Part shown: one piece after another, positions 22,530 through 35,047 of the stretch
Layout of the letters: the number at the start of each line of letters is the position of its first letter
Position numbering within the stretch: the stretch's first letter is position 1
Source of the DNA: Nageia nagi
Lineage: Eukaryota; Pinophyta
Length of the DNA stretch: 64,000 nucleotides
Direction: 5' to 3'
NCBI GenBank assembly: GCA_050084985.1
Contig: JBITNC010000001.1
Span: 64,542,001 to 64,606,000, forward strand
Translations under genes and position numbers: made by a program
The notes under the pieces: model-generated
The model's input: only the letters and a program-made list of their open reading frames with translations
What the model was told of the DNA's origin: nothing
Database searches by the model: none

Positions 22530-23010
22530 AGATGATGTTGACATTACATCTTTTGTGACATGGTGTTAGTTGAAGAAGCCTTGTTAGACTATAGTAAAAT
22601 GCATATTGACATCATCATATTCGTGGTATGCCATTAGTAAAGAAGACTTATTAGAGTGCACCATGGATACTATTATCATCATCATCTTCGTATTACAATG
22701 TTACTTGAAGAAGACTTTTCAAAGTATGACATGAGTAATTCCAACATTATCATCTCTACGATATGGCATTAGTTGAAGAAGACTTATAAGAGTGTAGCAC
22801 AGATGATATTGATATCACATATTTTACGACATGATCTTAGTTGAAGAAGCCTTGTTGGAGTGTGGTAAGTTATATGTTGATATCATTTTCTTCACGATGT
22901 GACATTCAATATTGAAGATCCTTACTAGAGTGCAGTAAATTGAATGTTGACATTATCATCTTTGCAACATGATGTTAGTAAAAAAAACTTATCGAAGTGT
23001 GATATGGATA
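22530..23010. repeat. Seven degenerate ~68-bp tandem units
   Basis: The unit consensus holds GTTGACATCATCATCTT, a (C/T)G(A/G)CATGG(T/C)(A/G)TTAGTTGAAGAAG core and an ACTTGTTAGAGTG tail. Units start near 22532, 22604, 22671, 22742, 22810, 22877 and 22947. Divergence between units is high, so the array is old. Confidence 0.75.
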
Positions 23011-23089
23011 ATATAGTTATTTATTTGAAACATTTCCCTCTCTCAAGAAAGATATGTTATTTGTTTCCTTTATGGGTTTAATGTGAAGA

Positions 23090-23600
23090 ATTACAAGCAT
23101 GTTGCAACAAAATAGGCACTTTGTAAAACTTTTAGAAAATATGATGAAAACCCTAAATTCAATATTAATATTCATAGAAGCTTGATTAGAAGTTTGATGT
23201 ATCTCATTGCTAGCTTGAACATTATGTATATAGTTAGTTTAGTATCAATAATCTCAAAAGATCCCTATACAAACCACTAAAGGTAACCAAAACATGTCTC
23301 AAATTGTATGAGTGGAACATCAAATTTGGGTATTATCTATAATTGATCCAATGAATATAAAATAAATGGATAAACAAATAATGATTAGCTATGAGTTGTT
23401 GATAGAAAAAGAACATGTAAGTATAATTTATATCGGGATTTCGTTGTATGCCTTAGAGTATATAGAAACAATCAATTGTTCTTTTTTCTTTACAAAAAAT
23501 AGAGTACATTATAGCTACAACTACTACTTAGCAAGTAGTTTGGATGAAAAGAATTCTTGAATATTTGCAATAGAAGCAAGTGACCTTATATTAAAAAATT
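23090..23600 (+). pseudogene. Copia RT end and RNase H remnant
   Basis: KYDENPKFNINIHRSLIRSL, MYLIASLNIMYIVSLVS and a following SGTSNLGIIYN track match the copia stretch that normally reads YRSLIGSLMYL-T-RPDIMYAVSLVSR. RNase H is echoed near 23500-23565 by IEYIIATTTT*QVVWMKRIL (usual AEY-A---Q-VW-RR-L). Multiple stops and frameshifts. Confidence 0.72.
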
Positions 23601-23707
23601 TGAAATAAAAAATCACTTTATAAGTGATTTAATGCAATTTAGATAAATTATGTTGAAGCATTGTAGGTCCGATAAGTATATTACATATATATTATTAAAA
23701 TCCTTAC

Positions 23708-24413
23708 CTTATTATCAATTTGAAAGGCTAAGAAAAATGATGAACCTTGTCTCCTCCACAATATCAGGCGTTGCTGATTTGGGATTGTTTTGTTTGCATT
23801 TGGATAAAGGGAGTCGGGTATTCTTCCCTGCAATCTATTATTGGACAAATCCAGCACTTGTAGCTGGGTGAGGTTGGTAATCCATGGAGGAATACTGCCT
23901 TGGAGCATATTATGCCCTACACTTAAAACTCTCAAATCCTTAAAATGTACCAAGTAGAGAGGAAGCCCACCTGTCAATCTATTTCTTCTCAAATCCAATA
24001 GCCGGATCTGCGGACAGTTGGCCAAGGATGAAGGAAGATTCCTAGACAAATGATTAGAGTGAGCAGAAAAAATTTTGAGAGAAGAGGAAAATCTTATATC
24101 TCTAAGACTTCCGTTGAATAAATTGTTGGAGAACTTTAGCCTCTTTAGAGATGTACAGTTGTTAAGTGAAGCTGGAATGCTTCCTCGAAGCTTGTTATCT
24201 GAGATGTCCAAAAGCTGCAAGGACGCCAGATTGCCTATGCTTTCTGGGATTTTCCCAAATATATTGTTGTCGAACAGTTGAATGCCAATAAGGATTTTTA
24301 GCGCTGGAATCAATTGATGCAAATGCCATGGCCAAAGCTAAACCCGGCAACATCTTCATCATTATCAACACACCACCCATTTCCCTCCTTACCATTTCTA
24401 AGTATGAAAACAT
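23708..24413 (-). pseudogene. Broken LRR receptor-like protein fragment
   Basis: From ATG 24413 the first frame gives a hydrophobic, signal-like start (MFSYLEMVRREMGG then LIMMKMLPGLALAMAFAS). Near 24320 the reading frame shifts into extracellular plant-type LRRs: IGNLASLQLLDISDNKLRGS, NNCTSLKRLKFSNNLFNGSL, a SSLKIFSAHSNHLSRNLP unit, CPQIRLLDLRRNRLTGGLP, FKDLRVLSVGHNMLQGSIP and LTQLQVLDLSNNRLQGRIP. That is about six repeats with the LxxLxLxxNxLxGxIP pattern. There is no N-terminal Cys-capped LRRNT domain and no transmembrane or kinase domain. The exon ends at a good splice donor (AAG|GTAAGG, intron from 23707 downward), suggesting it derives from an intron-containing gene. The frameshift and missing domains make a pseudogene likely; a rapidly evolving immune-type RLP is the nearest family. 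Confidence 0.75.
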
Positions 24414-25884
24414 GCTAGAGGCCTCCAAATATGAAAGATGTATTTGGAGAAAAATTAATTAAAATTTTGCAAGTCAAGTGGAACTTATTTGCTATTATAG
24501 GCAGAAAGGATGGTGGTGCAATTTAGTCAATAAGTGATATTGCTCCGACCTCAATGGAGTTGCATATCATCACAGAACGGTACTATGGTGGAATCTGGAC
24601 GCGTTTATGCCTTATATGATTTCATTCGTGACCGATTAAGTTTAGAGGATTCATGACAGCTTCCTTACTTGGAGGTAAGAGAGCTACCTAACTTTTCATT
24701 GTTGTGGGAACATTAGTTTAAAGTGACATGTTTTTCAAATCCACTACCTCAGGGTGGATTCTTGGACATGGGTTGAAATTTAACGTGCCCTGCCCGTCAT
24801 ATTCTTATGCTCATCAAATTTTTTTACGTCCTTCAAAATACATTAATGGTATAATAAAATTATTTTTGATATGAATTAAATATAATATTTTTAACTATAT
24901 ATAAATATTATTAAATAAAAAATAAATACTAATATTAATATCATAGATTAATATTTTTATGGTAGTTTATCTTTTTGAATTTATATTTTGGAATTAGATT
25001 TTGTGTATGTGGGGTTCTCTTCCGTCAAAGTCATCTAAGAGTCGTATTTGACCACATCCATACCAACGGGAAACCATCAACTAAATTTAGCATATCAACA
25101 TGCATGTGAAGGGGGAGAGTTTCAAACTTGGGACCTCATTTTTTCCACTTGAGAGGTTTAATATTTTATAAAATCAATGAATTTACAATTTTTTTTATTA
25201 TTACACATATTTTTTATACTAATAGAAAATATATATCTTGTTTATATATATGACAATTAAAAAAAATTAACTCTAAAAATATTTTAAAAGCCAAAAAACT
25301 TCCAATGCAAGCATCAAATTTCAATCCTGCTTGGAACCATCACTTCATATGCTAGCTTAATTTATCATTTAAAACTATGGGCTTAATATATAATATAAAT
25401 ATAAAAAAATAAAGGTTTATTTGGTATTGATAGTTGATTTTATATTTTGTTATTGGATTTATTATATGTAAGATTTACTTCAAATATTTTTTTATATAAA
25501 AAATCGAAATAAAACTATATAAATATAAAATATTTGATATTATGTTTTAAATGAATCTATAAAATACAACATATTGAAATAAGTCTATTTGTGTAATCTA
25601 TATCATGGATCATATGAATAAGTGTATATAAATAGAATGAACAGTACATAGAAAGTTGAAACTTTTTTAATGTTGGCACAAACATCTTCTTATCTTCAAA
25701 TTTGACATCCAAAAGATGAATTATATTATTTATTGCATATATATGTGCATTGTAGATACCACATGTAAATAAATATAAATCTAAATTGATTTAGATGATT
25801 AACAATTAATTATGCAATTGTCAAGAGCATGCAAAATAACTACTATGAAGGGATGGTTAAATCCATAGACCACTTTTACATCAC
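24414..25884. other. Intergenic, very AT-rich
   Basis: Flank of the LRR pseudogene. 24560-24790 has mixed base composition without a supported ORF; 24830-25880 is mostly A/T with no recognised feature. Confidence 0.5.
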
Positions 25885-26560
25885 TAATTCTCAATGATAT
25901 TACACACATGGAATGTAAGGGGATTAAATAACTACCCTAGATAATTGGTTGGTAAAAGAATGATCATGGAGAATAATTCAGAAATAGTTTTACTGGAGGA
26001 AACTAAGGCCTCTTTACTAAAAAAGCAAAATATAGCTAAGAGATACTGGTGACAAGGAGACTATATGGCTCAAGTTGCTCAAGGGATTTTAGGAGGGGTA
26101 ATGTCTTATGGAATAAGAACAAGTTTAAGTTATTAGACTTAGCTTCAGCAAGAGGAATCCTTATGACTAGACTTGAAGAAAGAGTCTGAATTAGTTTTGA
26201 TGATAATAAACATCTATGGTATGATGGAGGTGAGGGCTTAGAAGATACAATGGAAAGTAATCATACAACTTAGAGAGTATTTTTCAGAAGAGTTGTGGAT
26301 TCTAGGAGGGGATTTAAATGCTAAAATATCAATGCAAGATAAAGAAGCCTGATTTATCCAATTAAACCATAAGGATGAATTACTCCTTTATCAAGTAGAA
26401 TATCTAAACATGTTTGATATACCCCTATCAAGTTGCAGCAACAAATGGACAAATAAAAGGCAAGGTGATGTCCCTATTAAATCCAAGATAGATAAAATCT
26501 TAATAGGAGAAAGAGTATCTTCTACATGGCAATGTTAATCCCAGATTCTAAACTAGTTAA
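25885..26560 (+). pseudogene. LINE AP-endonuclease domain
   Basis: HTWNVRGLN at about 25903, MIMENNSEIVLLEETKAS (catalytic Glu in QET/EET), IIQLREYFSEELWILGGDLNA (GDLNA at 26305-26322), CSNKWTNKRQ and KSKIDKILIG. These are the apurinic-endonuclease landmarks of plant L1 ORF2. The final SDH motif is not intact and stops interrupt it. Confidence 0.8.
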
Positions 26561-27224
26561 CTTCATATCATTTCCCAGTACAACTTCTCACAAGGGAAAA
26601 GAACCAAGATAAAAATCATCCTTTTGGATTTGAGAATTTTTGGCTCTTAAACCAAGACTTACTAGATCTTAAAAATAGTGGTGGCAATAGGGTAAACCTT
26701 TACATGGGACTTCATAATTATAGCTTCAATCCAAACTGAAATTCATCAAGAGTAAGTTGAAAATTTGGAGTAAATCCCATAAGTTTGATGTTCAATAAAA
26801 AAGAAACTCTCTCTCCATTCTAATGCAAGAGACAATAGAAAGAATCCTCTTTGAACCCCTTTTTGCATAACTTCTTTATCAAGAACATGCTTTGCTACAA
26901 GAGGAGGAGGATCTAAATAAGAAATAAGAGGTCTACTAGAAATAAAGTGCAAGGATTACATGGCTACTAGAAGAGGATAACAATATAAAAAAATTCATCA
27001 ATCAACAACAACTCAAAATTATCATTATAATGTTGATGCTCTATACATAAAGGAAGGGAATAGGGACTCCTCAAAATAAAGTATGCAAGAAATAGCTAAC
27101 AAATATTTTTCTTCTTTGTTTTCTATTGATATAAACTTATCTAGCCATGAGCTCCTTTGCCATAAACAAAATGAGGATCTATTCCAAGAAATAAAATAGT
27201 AGGAGGTTAAAATAAAAGTATTTT

Positions 27225-28500
27225 CTATGCAGACAGGAAAGGCACCAAACCTAGATGGTTTACCAATTGAGTTCTTCAAAACCTTTTGGGACATAATAGC
27301 AAAATATTTAACCTAAGAAGTTGAAGAAGTTAGAATTAGTGGTAGAATGTTGAATTCATTTAACCATACTTTTCGTGCTTTGATTCCATAGGAAGGGGAC
27401 CTGGATTAGTTATTCAACTATAGACCAATTGCATCATGCAATGTAATCTACAAAATAATCACTAAGTTGATAGCTAATAAACTCAAAAATTATTACCATA
27501 TTTAATTTCACCAAAGTAAAGGGGTTTTATGTAGGGTAGGTAGATTCTTGATGGGATTGTAATGATACAAGAAAATATATACAAGTTGGGGCTTAAAGGT
27601 CATAATGGAATGCTCCTAAAGTTGAACTTATCCAAAGCTTATGACATAGTTAGTTGGGATTTTCTAGCCTAAATCATTAAGAAAATTGGTTTTAGAAAAG
27701 ATTGGGTAAATTTGATTATGAAATATATTTCTACTATCTCTTTATTTGTGCTTATTAATGGATTACCCTCTTAGATATTTAAAATCCTCCAAAGGAATCA
27801 GGAAAGAAGATCCTTTATCTCCATATCCATTTATTATCTTTGTAAAGGGATTAGGTAGGCTTATTCAAAAAACAAGAGCAAAGAACATAATTGCTAGGGT
27901 GCATATAAATCAGAACATAAGGATAACACATCTTCAATTTGTTAATGATACATGAATGTGGGAAGAGGAAATAATAAATAAAGAATATAATTTTAGAGGA
28001 GTGTTGGATGGGTACATAGTAGCAACAAGGAAACTTCTAAATGAGGAAAAAACCAAAGTAGTTTTCTTCAATGTGACTAAAAGACTAAGGGAATAGATTA
28101 TTCACATTCTCAAATTTTTGGAGGCATCCCTTCCTTTGTACTACTTAGGTATTCCCCTTATAGACAAATGACTCAAAAAGAAGGATTGGTTACTAATTAA
28201 AGATAAAATAAATTCGAAACTCCTCCTACGAACTCACAGATGGTTAAGTTTGGAGGTAGAGTAACCCTTTTGAAATTTGTTCTTCAAGTTATTATAGTGT
28301 ACAAATTTTTCATCCTTATAGCTCTAATTAATATCCTCCAAGATTTAGATAATATGATGAAATGTTTCCTATGGTTTGTAGTAAATGATAAACAAAAGAA
28401 TGCTCTTGCTAGTTGAAAAAAGGTTTGTCAACCAAAGGAATTAGGAGGACTTGGGATTCAACATGCTACAATAAATAATCAAACCCTAATAGGAAAATTA
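27225..28500 (+). pseudogene. LINE reverse transcriptase domain
   Basis: TGKAPNLDGLPIEFFKTFWD, NYRPIASCNVIYKIITKLIA (usual YRPISL-N--YK---K-LA), GLKVIMECS-like region with frameshift, DPLSPYPFIIFVKGLGRLI (usual GDPLSP-LF), and THLQFVNDT where the catalytic F-A-D-D is FVND. Downstream SLPLYYLGIPL and KELGGLGIQHATINNQ are typical post-RT segments. Confidence 0.85.
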
Positions 28501-29039
28501 TATTAGATATGGATCACTAATCATAAACAACTTTGGGTTAGGGTATTGAAAGCTAGATATTACCCTTCACTAAACATAACAAAGATTTCTCACATTCCAA
28601 TTATAGGGCCATGATCTAAGATTTGGAGAGCAATCAAGAGAGGGGAAAACTTGATTAAAGAAGGATTATATTATAAATTAGGATATGGAAATAAGGATCA
28701 ACTCTAGGATGATTGTTGGGAATGTTTTCCACCCATAGTTGGCCAATACCCCCACTTAATTCCTCTGAGTGAGTATTTGAAAAGAAAAGGATGGTTCCTC
28801 ATTTACCATTACCTCAAACCACATGATCAATTGTAGGATAAATCTAGTTAGTGGAGCATTTCAGAGGAAGAGATGGAGAATGAATGGATTGAAGATAAAA
28901 GAGAATTAAAAGAAATTTTAGATGGAAGGAAATAGCCAAGAAAAACTATTGCTTTCTTTAGTAAGTAATTGCTTTCTTTAGTAAGTAGCCCATAATAGTA
29001 TAATGACTCAAGATAACATGCAAAGGTGAGGCATTATTG

Positions 29040-29470
29040 GTCCTAATATGTGTGTAATGTGCTATTAAGAGGAGAAAATAATAACTCATCTTTTCTTTGA
29101 ATGATCCTTTGCTTGTATAATTTGGACTTGGTGTTATAGAATTTTTAGACAAGAAGAAGGAATCTTTCATACTAAAAACTTCTTTTAGGTCTATTTTAAA
29201 AATAACAAGTTCAAATCTAAGATCCTAAAGATAGCTTGGAATTTAGGATTGAGATTTATTTGTTGGTATATTTGGTCAAAAAGAAATAATATAATATTCA
29301 AGAAGAGTTTATACCAGAACAAAGGACTTGTGGAATCACAACAAGGAAGATGATATAGACTCTACATGTGAAACTTTAGGAGGATTCTCAAATGGAAGAA
29401 GAGGAAGATGAGATATGGACCCAAATTCAAAAACAACTATAAAATGAAGTACTAAAAAAGGAAGGTATAA
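29040..29470 (+). pseudogene. LINE C-terminal zinc-finger (zf-RVT) region
   Basis: MCVMCY then HLFFE*SFACIIWTW from 29049 matches the C-x2-C...HLFFEC-xA--IW pattern of plant LINE termini (zf-RVT). ICWYIWSKRNNIIFKK near 29260 is the usual W--WK-RN--IF segment. Confidence 0.75.
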
Positions 29471-29690
29471 TGAGGTTTTTGGAATTCAAAAAAGGTTAAA
29501 CTCTTAAACAATAAATAATATCTTAGTAAGAGAGTTCAATTTGTAAAAGGTCGATTATCAAAATTTAGATTGATAAAGGAGCCAAATTTACTTGTATATT
29601 GAGTTTGGCTAAAAAGATCAAGATTCAATTTTATAATTGTATGATCCACCCTATTTTTGAATAAATTTTTTACCTTTTGTTAAAAAAAAC

Positions 29691-30131
29691 TACTATTTTT
29701 ATTATGTATTTAACTTTGGACAATGTGAACAAGTTTGAGAGAAAACCTAAAGGGTTATGATGAATTTGAATCAAACCATAATAGTCTCATGTAATTCATA
29801 AAGAACATGATAATCAAATAAATGAAATATATCAATATATAGAGAGAACATGCAAAATATTTTTCTAAAAATTAACATTGAAAATCACTACCTCACCTAG
29901 AAAAAGGTAGTAATGATCCAAGGTTCAAGGACATATTTGAAGCAATAGGAGATCAATTCTTCAATATAAACTTACTTAGAGATTAACCTAGAATTCCAAA
30001 TCATTACTAAGAAAGGGAGGAATAATTTGTAATAAAAAAATCCTATACCACAGTAAAATCAATAGAGAGCATGATAATATACAATATCTTCCTCCTCCTT
30101 GTTTACATTCTCAATTTTTATAAAAATAGTT
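29691..30131. other. Short intergenic spacer
   Basis: AT-rich, no supported gene or RNA. It forms the left flank of element C's insertion site. Confidence 0.5.
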
Positions 30132-30136
30132 ATGAT
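30132..30136 (+). repeat. Left target-site duplication of element C
   Basis: ATGAT, identical to 38505-38509, directly outside the element's LTR end. Confidence 0.9.
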
Positions 30137-30635
30137 TGAAGGAATTAACACTAACAAGATAATTCTTAAACTACCAAGATCACATGAAAGCTCTAAATTC
30201 ACATCTAACTATCACAAAAGGCAATCTCACAAAGATAACACAAGATGTAAGTGGTTCATCCAACTAGGAATACATCCACTAACTAGATCTTTACTTAATC
30301 ACAAATACAACTCTCTTACAATCCTCCTATTCTCAACTCATAAACACTATCCTTTAGCACAAGGTTGCTCCACAATTGTTGTATGATCACAAAGAGGGAG
30401 CCTTCTATTTATAGGCCAATGTCCCTTTTTGGATCACTCTTTTATCCAATGTACAAAAGCATGACATGCACATCCTTTTACCCAAGGGGCATGCTCATGA
30501 CATGGAGTTTAGGATAAGTTACATTATCATATTCTTTTAAATACTTAAGGTATCAAATGATACCCTTAAGTATTAATGAACTTACATGAAAGATTATTAC
30601 ATAACCTTTACAATATTGCACTATACATTCCAACA
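30137..30635 (-). repeat. 3' LTR of element C
   Basis: 499 bp; plus-strand ends are TGAAGGAATTAAC and CATTCCAACA, so the element strand reads TGTTGGAATG ... CTTCA, the TG...CA form. The TATA region GGCCTATAAATAGAAGGC lies on the minus strand near 30400. Confidence 0.92.
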
Positions 30636-30644
30636 CTCCCCCTT
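30636..30644 (-). other. Polypurine tract of element C
   Basis: Minus strand AAGGGGGAG immediately before the 3' LTR; better preserved than in A. Confidence 0.8.
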
Positions 30645-31094
30645 AATGCAATATTGGAATAGAGTGAATAAAAGAGAAGAAGAAGAGAAAGTAAGAGAGT
30701 TCTCCTCCAAATAGATACAATGAAGATGAGAACTTTTTATATATTTGTGAAGTAAGAAAGATCTAGTTTGAGACTCACTACTTTGCTGAATATAATTATT
30801 AACCATAACTAATTTCAATGTACATAAAGTAGTTATCCAACTGGAATTCATGAAGAGTCTTTAAGAGCCTGCACACTTGAGGTAAGAAATCTACAATCTC
30901 AAAGGAAATTTCAAGTCATAAGCAACTCAAATAACAAGATTAGTTATATGCATTATATTCAAATCAACAAGGATAGATGAATCACCAAATGCCATCATGA
31001 ACTGATTAATGGTACACTATAAGTCATCACAAAGATGCCATGCTAAAAACTTAGTCACTTGCTATATATAAGATATGTGTTGATTATCATTACA

Positions 31095-31435
31095 AAATAG
31101 AGCATGCGCATATGAGTTCCTCACATATGGATAACTAAACAGTGCCAAAAAACACATAAGAGTTCCTCACACATGGATAATTGAATAGTGCTAGATCAAA
31201 ATAGAGCATGCAAATATGAGTTCCTCACATATGGATAATTGAATAGTGCTAAATGACACATAAGAGTTTCTCACATATGGATAATTGAATAGTGCTAAAT
31301 TGACCAAAATAGAGCATGCACATACGAGTTCCTCATATATGGATAACTAAATAGTGCCACATGACACATAAGAGTTCCTCACATATGGATAACTAAATAG
31401 TGCTAGATTGGCCAATTTGTACAATAAGTTTCTCA
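31095..31435 (-). repeat. Tandem array in the element C tail
   Basis: About six half-units of roughly 55 bp on the plus strand alternate GAGCATGC(A/G)(C/A)ATATGAG with CACATAAGAGTTCCTCACA, each followed by TATGGATAA(C/T)T(A/G)AATAGTG. Same array as at 8225-8460, but expanded. Confidence 0.82.
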
Positions 31436-31542
31436 CATAGAGCAAACTTACCATGAAGGTGTATAATAAAATCAATACTATATAGCATAAAATCCTCTTA
31501 GGGGTGAATTTATCATCACAAACATGAATTTAACATAAGAAT

Positions 31543-33250
31543 TCAAACTTCACTCCTCCTTGATGGTAACTTAACCAACCCAATATCATCCCTAAGCTTA
31601 CAAAATTGAGCTTCCAAAAGGGGCTTGGTGAATAAATTAGTAGAGTTCAAGGTGGATGGATAATACTCCAGGTGTATGATGCTATCAAGAACCTTCTCCC
31701 TAATAAAATGGGCATGGATTTTCACATATTTATTCTTTGATGGAATACATGATTCTTGGCCAAAGAAATAGCCAACTGGTTGTCTGAAGAGATCAAATAT
31801 GAGACACCTTACTTATACCCAATTTCTTTTTAAATATGCCTTGGTTACAATAGACATGGCATGATATTTAGCTTTTATAATGGAAAGAGAAATAGTAGGT
31901 TACTTCTTGGAAGTCCAGGACATATCACCTAAACCAATGTTAAACACATACATAGAGGTTGATTTCTTATCATCTCTATCTCCTCTATAGTCAAAATCTA
32001 AGAATCCAGGGAGAACAAAAAAGGGCAACTTAGAATACTTGAGAGCAAGATCCTTAGTCCTTGAAACATACCTTAATATTTGCTTAACAATATTGAAGTG
32101 CTCAACATATGGTTTTTGCATGAATTGTGCCATGAAATTTATTGCAAAGGCAATATTTATCCTAGATATAATCAAATATAAAAGACTACTAATTAATTAC
32201 CTGTAAGCTAAGCATCAGCCAACTAGGAGTTGGAGCTTATAGAAATAGTGATTCTAGAAGAGATTGGGATTGCAACATATCTACATTCCTCCATTTCAAA
32301 CTTTTACAAGATGTTTGATATATACTTAGATTGATTGAGGTAAGTATAATCCTTGTAATAATACACTTGCATTACAAGATAATAGTGCAAGAGACCAAGA
32401 TCAATCATTTCAAATGTTGTCTTAAGTTTGAATATGTATTTTTGAATGATTTTATCATTATTCCTAGTAATTCAAAGATCAACCACATAAAGAAGAATCA
32501 AGACCATGTCTTTCCCTTGATTGAGCACATATAGATCAGAGTCAAAAAAAAACTTAGAGAAACCAATGTCTATAAAATACCTTGAAATATTTCTATACCA
32601 AGCTCGATGTGCTTACTTAATTCCATACAATGAATTCTTTAGCTTGCACACAAAAGATTCTTTACCTTCCATGATAAATCCTTTTGGTTGATTTATGAAG
32701 ACTTCCACATCTAAGTCACCATTGAGAAATGCACTCTTGAGATTAAGTTGAAAAAACTTTCCATCCTTGAGATACAAAAAGAGTAAGGATAATCCTAACA
32801 GTAGGTATCTTTGCCATGGGAGCAAAGGTTTCCTCATAATATACATTGAATTTTTGATCAAAACATTTAGCTACTAACCTTGATTTGTATTTCTCAATAT
32901 CTCCAACTAAATTGAACTTCACCTTGTAGATCCACTTATTACCAATCATATTCTTCTCATTGGAATAAGAAACCAAGTATCAAGTTTTATTTTTTATAAG
33001 CACCTCATACTCCACTTCATGGCTTCCATCCAACACTCATGCTTAGAAGCTTCTTTGAAGGTTGAGGGCTCATACTTGTTGTCAATCTTTGCAATTAAAG
33101 ATTTATTCAAGTTCATGCTCCTTGTTACCCTTTATGTTGGAGAATTTTATTCCTAAAGTGACTTTTCTATATCTATATCTAACCAGTTAGGTGCAATTGA
33201 AGAGTCCTCTAGATCATCAACATCCTCTTTAGAAGTATATTCTTCAAGAA
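31543..33250 (-). pseudogene. Copia reverse transcriptase-RNase H of element C
   Basis: From 33000 downward: NKWIYKVKFNLVGDIEKYKS, a YEETFAPMAKIPTVRIILTL stretch, LNLKSAFLNGDLDVEVFINQ, KGFIMEGKESFVCKLKNSLYGIK. The RT active site reads YVVD. RNase H follows: INFMAQFMQKPYVEHFNIVK, RDDKKSTSMYVFNIGLG with WTSKK, and the end MKIHAHFIREKVLDSI and FTKPLLEAQFCKLRDDI. Stops and frameshifts separate the pieces. Confidence 0.85.
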
Positions 33251-34260
33251 GTTCAATGAACTTTACATCCCTTCAAATGAACACTACTTTATGGAGAGTA
33301 GAGCTTGTAGCCTCTATGTTGATTGTCATAACCCATAAAGATGCATTTTTTAGCTTTTTTTTCCAACTTCTTCCTTTTTTCAAAAATAATGTATGATAAT
33401 GCTTCACAACCAAACACCCTAAGATGAGAAATGTTAGGTTTTCTTCCTAACCAAACCTTAAAAGGAGTTTTACTTTGAATGAATTTTATGGGACACCTAT
33501 TCAAGGTATAAATAGTAGTGCTCATAGCTTCACCCCATAAGAATTTAAGAATATTACCCAACATGCATATATCCATCTCTATAATTATTCTATTTTTCCT
33601 TTCGATAACATCATTCTGCTAAGGAGTGTAAGGGATCATAAATTGCCTCTTAATTCCATACTTACCATAATAGTCATTAAAATCATTGCTGCTATATTCT
33701 CCCTCATTATCTAATCTCAATATATTTATTTTAAAGTTAGTTTAATTCTCAAAAAAGGCCTTCAAAAAACTTTAAAACTCTCAAAGGTTTGATCTTTGTG
33801 CTCAAGTAGATACTCAAAGATCATTCTACTAAAGTGATCAATGAAGTTCAAAATATAAGATGCTCCTCCAAGCAACTTAGTCTGAAATGAACCCATAAAA
33901 TATGAATGCACAAGTTGAAAAGGTTAAAATGCTCTTATTTCTTTATCTTTTTCAAACTTTTATCAATGCATCTTGTAAGAATGCACTTCTCGCATAGACC
34001 AACTAAAGGAGAAATTGAAGGCACACCTTTCACAAGTTCTTGGTATTTCATGACTTGAATACTCTTGTGGTTAAGGTTCCCTAAATGATGATGCAAAAGA
34101 TTACCTTTAGAACACACACTAGAAGAAAGATTCATCTTTGATGGAGCTTGATCCATAATGTAGAGGTTATCTTTCATAGATCCTTTAACCAAAGTGGTAA
34201 GTCCTTTCTTAATGCACTAGGATTGAGAGTTGAACTCAAATGAGTACCGTTTTATAACAA
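33251..34260 (-). pseudogene. Copia integrase of element C
   Basis: Pre-integrase: MKDNLYIMDQAPSKMNLSS, LLHHHLGNLNHKSIQVM, VGLCEKCILTRCIDKS (the zinc-binding pair CEKC survives). The core is frameshifted, but LGNILKFLWGEAMSTTIYTL, NRCPIKFIQSKTPFKVWLG and RKPNISHLRVFGCEALSYI plus KKCIFMGYDNQHRGYKLYS are clear. This region is what element A lacks. Confidence 0.82.
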
Positions 34261-35047
34261 CTTGTATCATAAAGAGAAGATTTATCCTAAGCTTAGGAAT
34301 AAAAACAATATTTTCAAGAACCTTATCATGAATCAACACACTCCTAATTCCTTGGACTTTAAGGGTAGAGATATCACCTATCACAACTGCATCTTATACT
34401 TATGAAAGTTTTCAAACTTTTTCTTTTCAAAGCATAGATGATTAGTGCAACTAGAATCAACAATCCAATCAGATAAAAAAGAATGAATCATGGATAAGAG
34501 TTTTTTTATGCTTCAAAAAAATTTCTTAGAAAGGTTTTCAAGTGAGAAGACCTCTTATTTATCATGCAGCCTTATTTTCATAACCATTACAAAGTTTTCA
34601 AACTTTGAAGAATGAAGAAGACCATGAACTCATCATTGATCCAATTACATCCACAAGCAACAAGTTGGATCCTAAGGTCAATGATTATGGCAACATTTTC
34701 ATCTTCCCTTTGACGAGATTGAAACAACATTTGGAGAATGGTAAATCTTCTTGAAAAAAAATTGAACCAAGGTAGATTTGCTTAAGCTTATTCCAAGCTT
34801 CCTTTGTTGAGGTTGAAGAGAAAATCACTAGAAGCACATCATCTAAAACTGCATGGTAAATCATGAAGGTTGCTAACTCATTCTTTGTGTTGTAAGCCTC
34901 TAGTGCCTTCTCATCTGTAGGAGGTATAACATTTTTATTCACTATTTGCCAAAGCTTCCTTGCTTGCAATTTAGCTCTCATCCATGGTTCTCAAATCTCA
35001 AAGTTAGGACCATCAAGAATGTGTTTGGGTAAAAAGAATTCTCCCAT
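34261..35047 (-). pseudogene. Copia gag-protease region of element C, internally deleted
   Basis: Starts MGEFFLPKHILDGPNFEI at ATG 35047, then stop, MRAKLQARKLWQIVNKNV, AYNTKNELATFMIYHAVLDD, EAWNKLKQIYLGS. After the ENLSKKF-like point (near 34530) the sequence jumps to a protease trace with DSSCTNHLCFEK, so the basic linker and zinc knuckle present in A and B are missing. Confidence 0.8.

Larger units (their letters stand above)
25885..29690 (+). mobile_element. L1-type LINE, decayed, near full-length ORF2
   Basis: In order: endonuclease (25885-26560), reverse transcriptase (about 27225-28500) and C-terminal zinc-finger region (29040-29470), followed by about 200 bp of tail and a short A-run after GTT at about 29681-29690. 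This is the normal ORF2 order of plant L1 elements. ORF1 is not visible upstream. Dozens of stops. Confidence 0.85.
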
